A stretch of DNA of 64,000 nt, from contig CBDDIP010000001.1 of NCBI GenBank assembly GCA_965229005.1, forward strand, positions 310,001 through 374,000. Reading direction: 5' to 3'. This document shows, piece by piece, positions 41,120 to 47,821 of the stretch. A program made the position numbers and the translations under genes. Source of the DNA: CBDDIP01 sp965229005 (GTDB taxonomy: Bacteria; Actinomycetota; Acidimicrobiia; Acidimicrobiales; Ilumatobacteraceae). Under the pieces are notes generated by a model. The model was not told the DNA's origin and did not search any database. It saw only the letters and a list, made by a program, of their open reading frames with translations. Position 1 is the first letter of the stretch. Each line of letters opens with the position of its first letter.

Positions 41120-41721
41120 TCCGTCGCCTCGCAGCACCCGCCGTCGCGCTTGCGCTCACCGCCACCCTCGCCGCATGCGGCTCCGACGACCACTCGTCGA
41201 TGGCCGACACCACCACGGCCACGCAAGCCCCAGGTGGATCCACGCCGACCGGCACCCTGAACGCAGCGGACATCGAGTTCGCCCAAGGCATGATCGCCCA
41301 CCACGAACAAGCCATCGAGATGGCCGAGATCGCGCTCGACCCCAAAGTTGGCGCCAGCCCCGAAGTTCTCGACCTCGCGACCAGGATCAAGGGCGCCCAG
41401 GACCCCGAGGTCGAACTGATGACCGGCTGGCTCACCGCCGCGGGCGAGCCCGTGATGATGGACGGCGGCGACGGCCACGACATGTTGTCGATGGACGGCA
41501 TGATGACCGCCGAACAGATGGACGCCATGGCGGCGATGACCGGCACGGAGTTCGACAAGACGTGGCTCGAGATGATGATCGCTCACCACGAAGGTGCCAT
41601 CAGCCAGTCCGAGACCGTTAAGGCCGACGGCTCGAACGCAGACGTGCTCGCCCTCGCCGACCAGATCATCACCGCCCAGCAAGGCGAGATCACCGAGATG
41701 AAGGCCCTCCTCCAGGGCTGA
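41116..41721 (+). CDS. DUF305 (CopM-like) lipoprotein, copper binding
   Basis: 201 residues. The signal ends in a lipobox (LTATLAACGS). The body has the duplicated DUF305 pattern FAQGMIAHHEQAIEMAEIAL and WLEMMIAHHEGAISQSETV, separated by a Met/Asp-rich stretch (MMDGGDGHDMLSMDGMMTAEQMDAMAAM). His pairs and Met bind copper in the ferritin-like helical bundle described for CopM. It probably sequesters Cu outside the membrane. The start is fixed by the ATGA overlap with copC-copD. Confidence 0.93.
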   Translation: MIRRLAAPAVALALTATLAACGSDDHSSMADTTTATQAPGGSTPTGTLNAADIEFAQGMIAHHEQAIEMAEIALDPKVGASPEVLDLATRIKGAQDPEVELMTGWLTAAGEPVMMDGGDGHDMLSMDGMMTAEQMDAMAAMTGTEFDKTWLEMMIAHHEGAISQSETVKADGSNADVLALADQIITAQQGEITEMKALLQG

Positions 41722-41749
41722 GCATCCCGCCGCCGTACGATTCGATCCG

Positions 41750-41971
41750 ATGTCCACGGCCTCACCATTGCGACGGACTTTCGTGGCTGGCTCGAGTCAT
41801 CCGCTTCCGGCCGACCTCACCGGCGTCCGCTGGCCCGACGGCACCGTCGAGTGCCGCTTTCGACTGACCCACCCCAGCGGCTCACTCGTTGCGACTGATG
41901 GCGAAGTCGGCATTGTCCTCACCGAACTCGACGCAGCCTGCACTGTCTGCTCAGACGCCTGCGCCGGCTGA
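41750..41971 (+). CDS. Small protein with C-terminal CxxCxxxC, function unknown
   Basis: 73 residues, 28 bases after the DUF305 stop. Middle part is beta-like (VRWPDGTVECRFRLTHPSGSLVATDGEVGIVLTELD); the end is ACTVCSDACAG, which gives three close Cys fit for metal. No signal peptide or ribosome site is clear. The 224 bases after it, up to 42195, contain no supported gene. Confidence 0.5.
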   Translation: MSTASPLRRTFVAGSSHPLPADLTGVRWPDGTVECRFRLTHPSGSLVATDGEVGIVLTELDAACTVCSDACAG

Positions 41972-42195
41972 CCACGACGCGTCCGTGCGGGTTCGCCCCA
42001 ACAATCTGCCACCCCAGGATGACCGTTGACGACGTCTGACACCCGTCGGGCCGAGATTGCTTGTCCATGGAGCGCATGTATCCGGCCACGTTCTGTGCAG
42101 GAAGCGTGCAGTCCGCGTCGACGCCGGGCCGACGGAGTATTCCCCGACATTGAGCAACCGAGCCTGGCGTGAAGCGTGACGCACGCAGCAACCGA

Positions 42196-42945
42196 TCATG
42201 CGAAGTCGTGACGTTCCATCGAGAGCACGCCGGCCGCACCGGCCGCAGCCACGTAGAAGGTCAGCACGATCAACCCAGCGAGCGGTGAGAGCAGCGATGA
42301 CGCCTGTTGTCCGCTGATCGCGCGGGCTGCAGCGCCGGGGAGGAATCGTCCGATGTCGCCGACGTCGGCAATGTCGCCGACCAACAGGTTCTCGACGAAC
42401 AGCAGCCAGACGACGAGCCCGACGAGTGTCGGGACCTGACTGCGCACGACGGCACCGACTGCCACACCGACGGCACCCCACATCGCTGCAGCGATCGCAG
42501 AGCCACCGATGATGCGCACGTAGTCCGCGACGTTGAGCTGGACATCGATGCCGCGTTGGCGGAGGGCGAGCGTTCCGATGACGGCAACGACGAGTCCGGC
42601 GAGCAGTCCGAACGCGAAACCGATGATCGCGCTGGCCCACGTCTTGGCAGCCACCAGCTGCCGTCGGATCGGGGTCACGAGCAAGGTCGGGCGGATGGTG
42701 CCGTAGCGGATCTCGCCGGTTACCGAGATGGCTCCAGCTAAACCGGCGAAGAGTGACCCGAACACTCCCGCCCAGCCGAACAGGACCGTCAACTGCTTCG
42801 ACGAGGTGACGAAGTCTTCGGCGGGAAGCCCGAAGCCGTGCAGCAACACGACCAGTAGCAACAACCCGGTCATCGCCATGATCAGACCGGACACGGTTCG
42901 CGTCGATCGATGCTTGTAGAACTCGGCACGCAGCGCCGGGTTCAC
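42196..42945 (-). CDS. ABC-2 type transporter permease
   Basis: 249 residues from a GTG overlapping the ATPase stop (GTGA). It has six predicted helices (GLIMAMTGLLLLVVLLHGF, LFGWAGVFGSLFAGLAGAISVTGEIRYGTIRPTLL, AKTWASAIIGFAFGLLAGLVVAVIG, AIAAAMWGAVGVAVGAVVRS, VPTLVGLVVWLLFVENLLVG, SPLAGLIVLTFYVAAAGAAGV). The helix-2 loop SVTGEIRYGTIRPTLLVTPIRRQLVAAK is the coupling region of BcrB/NosY-like permeases. It is last in the coupled four-gene operon from 43989. Confidence 0.9.
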   Translation of the reverse strand: MNPALRAEFYKHRSTRTVSGLIMAMTGLLLLVVLLHGFGLPAEDFVTSSKQLTVLFGWAGVFGSLFAGLAGAISVTGEIRYGTIRPTLLVTPIRRQLVAAKTWASAIIGFAFGLLAGLVVAVIGTLALRQRGIDVQLNVADYVRIIGGSAIAAAMWGAVGVAVGAVVRSQVPTLVGLVVWLLFVENLLVGDIADVGDIGRFLPGAAARAISGQQASSLLSPLAGLIVLTFYVAAAGAAGVLSMERHDFA

Positions 42946-43649
42946 CGTGGCACCGTCGTGAGATCGAGGTAGACGGCTTCCAGCGATCGCCCATCGGCTG
43001 TGAGCTCGTCGAGAGTGTTGTCGGCAACCAGCCTGCCCCTGCCGATGATCATCACCCTGTCCACGGCTTGGGCGACCTCTGCCAGGAGATGGCTCGACAC
43101 CAACACGGTGCCGCCGCCGTCGGCGAAGCTGCGGATGAAGCTCCGCAGCCAATGGATGCCTGCTGGATCGAGGCCGTTGGTCGGTTCGTCGAGCACCAGC
43201 AGCTGTGGTTCGCCGAGCAGGGCGCCAGCGAGGCTGAGCCGTTGGCGCATCCCGAGCGAGTACTCCCTAACCGGCCGCGCCGCGCCGTCCGTCAATTCGA
43301 CGAGTGCGAGAGCCTCGTCCACCTTCTGCATCGGAAGTTCGGCTGCGGCGGCCAGCACACGGAGATGATCGCGACCGGTGCGCGATGGGTGGAAGTCGTT
43401 CGCCTCGAGGATCGCCCCGACCTTTGTGGCCGGGGCGTCGAGGTCTCGGTATCGCCCACCGAACACGAGCGCCTGCCCGCTCGACGGCTCGGCGAGTCCA
43501 AGGAGCAGCCGCAGCGTCGTTGTCTTGCCTGCTCCGTTCGGACCAAGGAAACCTGTCACGGTTCCCTCGTCCAGACTGAAGTTGAGGTCACGGACGGCGC
43601 ACATCGCCTCGTAGCGCTTGGTCAGGCCTGACACCTCGACGACGCTCAC
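42942..43649 (-). CDS. ABC transporter ATP-binding protein (BcrA-like)
   Basis: 235 residues from a GTG that overlaps the stop of the 58-codon gene before it. Walker A GPNGAGKTT, Q-loop ILEANDFHPSRTGRDHL, signature YSLGMRQRLSLA, Walker B PQLLVLDEPTNGLDPAG, His in LVSSHLLAEVA. It drives the permease encoded at 42196. BcrA-like systems export peptides or antibiotics; in this setting the cargo may be a metal complex or a lipid, which cannot be decided here. Confidence 0.94.
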   Translation of the reverse strand: MSVVEVSGLTKRYEAMCAVRDLNFSLDEGTVTGFLGPNGAGKTTTLRLLLGLAEPSSGQALVFGGRYRDLDAPATKVGAILEANDFHPSRTGRDHLRVLAAAAELPMQKVDEALALVELTDGAARPVREYSLGMRQRLSLAGALLGEPQLLVLDEPTNGLDPAGIHWLRSFIRSFADGGGTVLVSSHLLAEVAQAVDRVMIIGRGRLVADNTLDELTADGRSLEAVYLDLTTVPR

Positions 43650-43822
43650 CGCTGCCGATCCCGGCCACGCGCAGCATCCGTGGCCCCGGCCGATCGCTTC
43701 TTGCGGGTTGCCTTGAGCCGCCATGCGACAAGGCCACCAACCAACACGATGAGCAGGATCACGTTCACCCACAACGGGTTACGTCCCGGCCCGTGGCCTT
43801 CGGCGAGAAGCGCTGCGATCAT
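43646..43822 (-). CDS. 58-residue single-helix membrane protein, ABC operon
   Basis: The ATG at 43822 overlaps the stop of the His-rich gene before it, and the TGA at 43648-43646 overlaps the GTG of the ABC ATPase; both junctions are 4-base overlaps. The product begins MIAALLAEGHGPGRNPLWVN, has one membrane helix (VILLIVLVGGLVAW) and a strongly basic tail (RLKATRKKRSAGATDAARGRDRQR). Positive-inside orientation places the tail in the cytoplasm beside the ATPase. No known family is recognised. The overlaps on both sides are the main evidence that it is translated. Confidence 0.78.
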   Translation of the reverse strand: MIAALLAEGHGPGRNPLWVNVILLIVLVGGLVAWRLKATRKKRSAGATDAARGRDRQR

Positions 43823-43989
43823 CGGGTGCCAACTGAATCGGATGCGCCAGCTGTCGAGTGCGCATCGGCCTGCATCGCCCCCTCGAAGGGATGCGGTCGA
43901 TCACCCGCTTCGTGTGGTGTCGGTCGGTGTTCGCACGTGCGGTGGGCGCCGGGCACTCCCACGCCGCCTTGTTCGTGTTGCTCACACAT
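43819..43989 (-). CDS. 56-residue His/Cys-rich small protein, first gene of ABC operon
   Basis: The ATG at 43989 has a strong AGGAGA ribosome site six to seven bases upstream and a TTGACG/TATTGT promoter at 44064-44037. The product has six His and two Cys (MCEQHEQ, GAHRTCEHRPTPHEAG, RPHPFEG, ADAHSTAG), no signal peptide and no hydrophobic helix; it could bind metal in the cytoplasm. The TGA overlaps the ATG of the 58-codon membrane gene. Family unknown. Confidence 0.7.
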   Translation of the reverse strand: MCEQHEQGGVGVPGAHRTCEHRPTPHEAGDRPHPFEGAMQADAHSTAGASDSVGTR

Positions 43990-44036
43990 GAGTTCTCCTC
44001 TTGCCGGGCTGGGCCGACTGGCCCAACTTCGCTTTT

Positions 44037-44064
44037 ACAATACACTGTGTCTTAACCACGTCAA
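44037..44064 (-). promoter_or_regulatory. Promoter of the small-protein/ABC operon with ACACAGTGT palindrome
   Basis: On the minus strand TTGACG (44064-44059) and TATTGT (44042-44037) are 16 bases apart. A perfect 4-1-4 palindrome (44042-44050) adjoins the -10 box. It lies between this operon and the divergent TetR gene, so TetR is the likely repressor. Confidence 0.62.
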
Positions 44065-44082
44065 CCTGTCTCATAGCAATCC

Positions 44083-44664
44083 ATGATGTATGATCGGAGC
44101 ATGCCGAAGCTGTGGAGCGACACGATCGACGCCCATCGACGCGACGTTCGCGAGGCACTGCTCGACACGACGGCAGCACTGGTTGCTGAACATGGCCTGC
44201 GCGCAGTGACGATGTCGCAGATCGCTGCGGAGACCGGGATCGGTCGCGCCACGCTCTACAAGTACTTCCCTGATGTCGAATCGATCCTCGTCAGCTGGCA
44301 CCAGCGCAAGGTCGCAGAGCACCTCGATCTACTCAAAGATCTGAGCGACAAGGCCCCAGACGCCTCGCAGGCGCTGAGCGAGGTGCTGAAGGCCTACGCG
44401 TTGATCTCTCGCGAAGGACACGGATCCGATCTCAGCGAACTGCTCCACCGCGGCGAGCACAACACCCACGCCCACCAACACCTCGAGTCCTTTATCACCG
44501 ACCTCGTCCGCCGCGCAGCTGACGAAGGAACGGTTCGCGCCGATGTTCCACCGAACGAGCTCGCCGTCTACTGCATCCACGCAATGTCTGCCGCGTCCGG
44601 GCTTACCAGCAAGGCGGCCGTCGGTCGCCTCGTCACCGTCATCCTCAGCGGTCTCCAGCCGTAA
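44083..44664 (+). CDS. TetR-family transcriptional regulator
   Basis: 193 residues from the ATG at 44083; 44101 is an alternative. N-terminal HTH: REALLDTTAALVAEHGLRAVTMSQIAAETGIGRATLYKYFPDVESIL. The C-terminal ligand domain contains His-rich helices (REGHGSDLSELLHRGEHNTHAHQHLE), which might bind a metal or simply reflect its surface. Divergent from the ABC exporter operon, with the palindrome at 44042-44050 between them. Confidence 0.92.
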   Translation: MMYDRSMPKLWSDTIDAHRRDVREALLDTTAALVAEHGLRAVTMSQIAAETGIGRATLYKYFPDVESILVSWHQRKVAEHLDLLKDLSDKAPDASQALSEVLKAYALISREGHGSDLSELLHRGEHNTHAHQHLESFITDLVRRAADEGTVRADVPPNELAVYCIHAMSAASGLTSKAAVGRLVTVILSGLQP

Positions 44665-44733
44665 CTGACCCACGGGGTGAGGGGCGCACTGCGGGCCTCC
44701 CCGCTGCCTGGGCTTCCAAGACACGTGCGGACG

Positions 44734-45606
44734 CTATGGGCTGTTCTCCTGGCGTTGCGTGAACCGAGACGGCATGGCAGTGAACTCGTCACGGCAGCCA
44801 GTCGAGCAGAACCAGTACACATGCCCGTCGAGTTCGACGTGTGGTGTGTCGGCCGGCGTGATCGACATGCGGCAGACGGGGTCGATGGCGAGGGTGTCGA
44901 CTTGCTTGAGGGCACCATCCTCGAGCCAGAGCACGCGGTCGGCGATGTCGTGGAGCCGGTTGTCGTGGGTGACGATGATGACCGCACGATGGTCGGCCTC
45001 GGCGAGGGCGCGCAGCAGACGGGCGACTTGGCGTCCGTTGGCGGAGTCGAGGTTGGCTGTGGGTTCGTCGGCGAGGATGACGGCGGGGTTGTTGACGAGG
45101 GCTCTGGCGACCGCGACGCGTTGCTTCTCGCCGCCTGAGAGTTGGTCGGGCCGGAAGTCGGTGCGGTGGCCGAGGCCGACGCGGTCGAGGGCGGTGACGG
45201 CGCGTTGGCGGGCGTCGCGACCGGTTGTTCCGGCGAGGTTGGCTGCGAGGGTGACGTTCTCGACCGCGGACAATGCGCCGAGGAGGTTGAAGTCCTGGAA
45301 GATGAAGCCGAAATGACGCGCTCTGAGTGATGGCCGGCGTCGTTCGGGGAGTGCCCAGATGTCGTCGCCGTCGACGATCACCGAGCCCGACGTTGGTTCG
45401 AGCAGCGCGCCGAGCATGAGCAAGAGCGTGGTCTTGCCGGAGCCAGATGGTCCGTCGACGAGGACGACCTCGCCGGGAGCGACGGTCAGATCGACGTCGA
45501 GCACGGCAGTCACTGCGAGTTCGCGGTGTCCGAAGGTCTTCGACAGTCCGTGAGTTTCGAGCGCAGAGACGGCGACGGTGGACATGCTGTCGTTGGTATT
45601 GGTCAT
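44734..45606 (-). CDS. LolD/MacB-type ABC ATPase fused to a C-terminal YHS metal-binding domain
   Basis: 290 residues from the ATG at 45606, which overlaps the stop of the preceding FtsX gene. Residues about 15-235 are the ATPase: Walker A GPSGSGKTT, FIFQDFNLLGALSAVENV, signature LSGGEKQRVAVARAL, Walker B AVILADEPTANLD, His in VTHDNR. From about 243 a YHS domain follows: IDPVCRMSITPADTPHVELDGHVYWFCSTGCRDEF, with three Cys as in heavy-metal YHS/TRASH domains. The fusion suggests that metal binding regulates the transporter or that the complex handles metal at the membrane. It is last of the operon pump, FtsX, FtsX, ATPase. Confidence 0.92.
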   Translation of the reverse strand: MTNTNDSMSTVAVSALETHGLSKTFGHRELAVTAVLDVDLTVAPGEVVLVDGPSGSGKTTLLLMLGALLEPTSGSVIVDGDDIWALPERRRPSLRARHFGFIFQDFNLLGALSAVENVTLAANLAGTTGRDARQRAVTALDRVGLGHRTDFRPDQLSGGEKQRVAVARALVNNPAVILADEPTANLDSANGRQVARLLRALAEADHRAVIIVTHDNRLHDIADRVLWLEDGALKQVDTLAIDPVCRMSITPADTPHVELDGHVYWFCSTGCRDEFTAMPSRFTQRQENSP

Positions 45607-46718
45607 GAGGTCCTCCGGAATGCTGAGGCGGGATGGACAGCGACGACGCGGCGCAACGGGGCAAGCGCTGAAACCGCACCGATCGCTGCCGCGCCGACGG
45701 CGACGCGCAGAATGCTGGCGGGTTCGATCGCGATAGTGATCGTCGGCGAAACCGCTTCGACGACGCGGCCGACGACCAGCGCCAGCGCGACCGAGGTAGC
45801 GAGGCCGATCGCGATGGTCCATGCGGCTTGGGCGATGACGACGCCGGCGAGTCGGCTCGTGCTGGCGCCGAGGGCCTTGATGATGCCGTACTCGCGAAGG
45901 CGGGCGAGCGTCGCGGTGAACAAGGTAAGGCAGACGACGGCCAACGCGATCGCGAAGCCGATGATGGCCATGATTCGCATCACGTCGGCGCTCATGTCGG
46001 CGACGACAGCGGCTTCTTCGTCGGCGAACTGGCTGCGGGTCTGCACTGTCGTCTCTGGGAGCGCTTCCTCAAGCGTGTCGCGCAGCGCGGTGGGGTTGAT
46101 CCCCGGCTTGGCGCCGACGAGGAGGTAGCTGATGGTCGGGCCGTGGATTTCGTCGAGCTCGGCGACGGTGACGAACGTGGTGGTGTTGACGATGCTGGTC
46201 CCGCCTTCGGCGAGGCCGGAGACTCGCAGCCATGTGCCGAGCACTCGAATCGGGTCGCCGATCTCGAGGCCGAGTTGGTCAGCCGCGACCTGATCGATGA
46301 CCGCCTCGCCGCCCTGGGGGGCTCGGCCGGCCACGAGTTGACGCGGTCCGCCGGGTTGACCGGGGGTGTAGCCGATGACGTAGGAGAGTTGGCGGCCACC
46401 GGTCTCGGTGCCGATGACCCCGCTGACGAATCCGATCGGTGCGACCCAGTCGACGCCTTCGACTTCCCGCGCCTGGGTGGCAAGATCGGCGGGCAGCGTG
46501 GAGTTGGACATGTGCATCGTTCGCACACCGCGCTGCGAAATTATGAGGTCTGCGGGGCTGGAACGGACGTAGGCGGTCACTTGGCGCATTGCGCCGGCGA
46601 AGATGCCGTCGAGTACCAGGACGAGCAGCAACGCGACGGCGACCCCGGCGGTGGCGAGCACCGCACGCCGGCGCTCACCGAACAGGTATCGGCGGGCGAT
46701 GGGCACGCGGCGACTCAT
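45603..46718 (-). CDS. FtsX-like ABC permease (second of a pair)
   Basis: 371 residues. One N-terminal helix (AVLATAGVAVALLLVLVLDGIFAG), a 220-residue outer MacB-PCD-like domain (SSPADLIISQRGVRTMHMSNS to PETTVQTRSQF) and three C-terminal helices including the FtsX pattern REYGIIKALGASTSRLAGVV. With its paralogue at 46715 it should form a LolCE/MacB-type heterodimer served by the YHS-ATPase. Overlaps of four bases at both ends fix its limits. Confidence 0.93.
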   Translation of the reverse strand: MSRRVPIARRYLFGERRRAVLATAGVAVALLLVLVLDGIFAGAMRQVTAYVRSSPADLIISQRGVRTMHMSNSTLPADLATQAREVEGVDWVAPIGFVSGVIGTETGGRQLSYVIGYTPGQPGGPRQLVAGRAPQGGEAVIDQVAADQLGLEIGDPIRVLGTWLRVSGLAEGGTSIVNTTTFVTVAELDEIHGPTISYLLVGAKPGINPTALRDTLEEALPETTVQTRSQFADEEAAVVADMSADVMRIMAIIGFAIALAVVCLTLFTATLARLREYGIIKALGASTSRLAGVVIAQAAWTIAIGLATSVALALVVGRVVEAVSPTITIAIEPASILRVAVGAAAIGAVSALAPLRRVVAVHPASAFRRTS

Positions 46719-47818
46719 GATCCGCTCCGGAACGCGGTCGACGGGTCGAGTCTGATCAGTCGGCGGGCAGGGACGATCGCGGCGAGCACGGCCATCGCCA
46801 GTCCGGCACCTGCGGCGCGCAGCGCTCCTGCGGCGGTGATGACCACGGCGAACTGAGGTCGGACCGTTTCGATGATCGCACGCCCGCCGACGAACAGCAT
46901 GCCTGCCGCGATCGCACCGAGCAGCGCGAGCGACAGCGTCTGCGCGAGTGCGATGGTGGTCAATCGAGTGGCTGTTGCGCCGATCGCCTTGACGATGCCG
47001 TAGTCGCGTCGCCGCTCGGCGATCGTCGTGTAGGCGGTGAGCGCAATGACCAGCGTGCCGGCAGCGAAGCCGACGCCGATCATCAACCGCAGCGGCGTGC
47101 CGTAAATCTTGGTCGCCAGCGCAAGGCTCGACGAGCGGAGGGTGTCGTGGTCGACGGCCGTCAACCCGGCGGCGGCGAGCCGAGCCTGCACCTCTGACGG
47201 GTGATCGGTGCCGACGAGGATGACACTCGTGGTGTCGGGAGCGTTGCGGATGAGGTCGGTTGCGTGGTGGGTGACGAACACGAAGCCGGTCATGAACCCG
47301 GCAGTTCCCGACGAGAGCCCGACGATTCGCATCGTGGCCCCACCGACCGCGAGCTCGTCGCCGACGTCGAGGTCGTGGCGGTCGGCGAGGACCCTGTCGA
47401 CGACGATCTCGTCGTCGGCCTGCGGTGCCCGACCCTGATCGATCGCCCACGGGCCACCCGGTTGGCCGGGGACGCTACCGACCAGGGCAACCGCGACCTT
47501 GCGACCGTGCAGGTCGAGAATCGTGTACGACGTGCGCACCGGTGCAGCCCATTGCACACCTGTTGTGGCTGTCACTTCAGCGACGGCCGAGCGGGGCAGG
47601 GTGCTGGCGTCGGCAAACAGGTTGAACGTTCCTGGGGTGACGACGTACAACTGGGCACCCGTGTGATCCTCATACGTCGTGACTTGGGATTGGATGCCGG
47701 CCCACAACCCGTCGAGCAGGAGGATCAACATCAGCGACACGCCGACGCCGAGCACGCTGATCACCAGTCGCCGCCAGTCGGCGAAGAGGTTGCGGCGGGC
47801 CAGCGGTACCCGGCGCAT
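46715..47818 (-). CDS. FtsX-like ABC permease (first of a pair)
   Basis: 367 residues. Same layout as the next gene: MRRVPLARRNLFADWRRLVISVLGVGVSLMLILLLDGLWAG, an outer domain beginning DHTGAQLYVVTPGTFNLF, and RRDYGIVKAIGATATRLTTIALAQ before the last helices. Such permeases act mechanically on substrates at the outer face of the membrane rather than by a channel. It starts four bases after the P-type ATPase stop, so pump and transporter are co-transcribed under the CsoR box at 50425. Confidence 0.93.
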   Translation of the reverse strand: MRRVPLARRNLFADWRRLVISVLGVGVSLMLILLLDGLWAGIQSQVTTYEDHTGAQLYVVTPGTFNLFADASTLPRSAVAEVTATTGVQWAAPVRTSYTILDLHGRKVAVALVGSVPGQPGGPWAIDQGRAPQADDEIVVDRVLADRHDLDVGDELAVGGATMRIVGLSSGTAGFMTGFVFVTHHATDLIRNAPDTTSVILVGTDHPSEVQARLAAAGLTAVDHDTLRSSSLALATKIYGTPLRLMIGVGFAAGTLVIALTAYTTIAERRRDYGIVKAIGATATRLTTIALAQTLSLALLGAIAAGMLFVGGRAIIETVRPQFAVVITAAGALRAAGAGLAMAVLAAIVPARRLIRLDPSTAFRSGS

Positions 47819-47821
47819 CGC

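Noticed and set aside
43779..44045. 88-residue minus-strand frame across the two small genes
   Set aside because: It is out of frame with the 4-base overlap chain, covers the promoter and ribosome site of the 56-codon gene, and has no recognisable feature.
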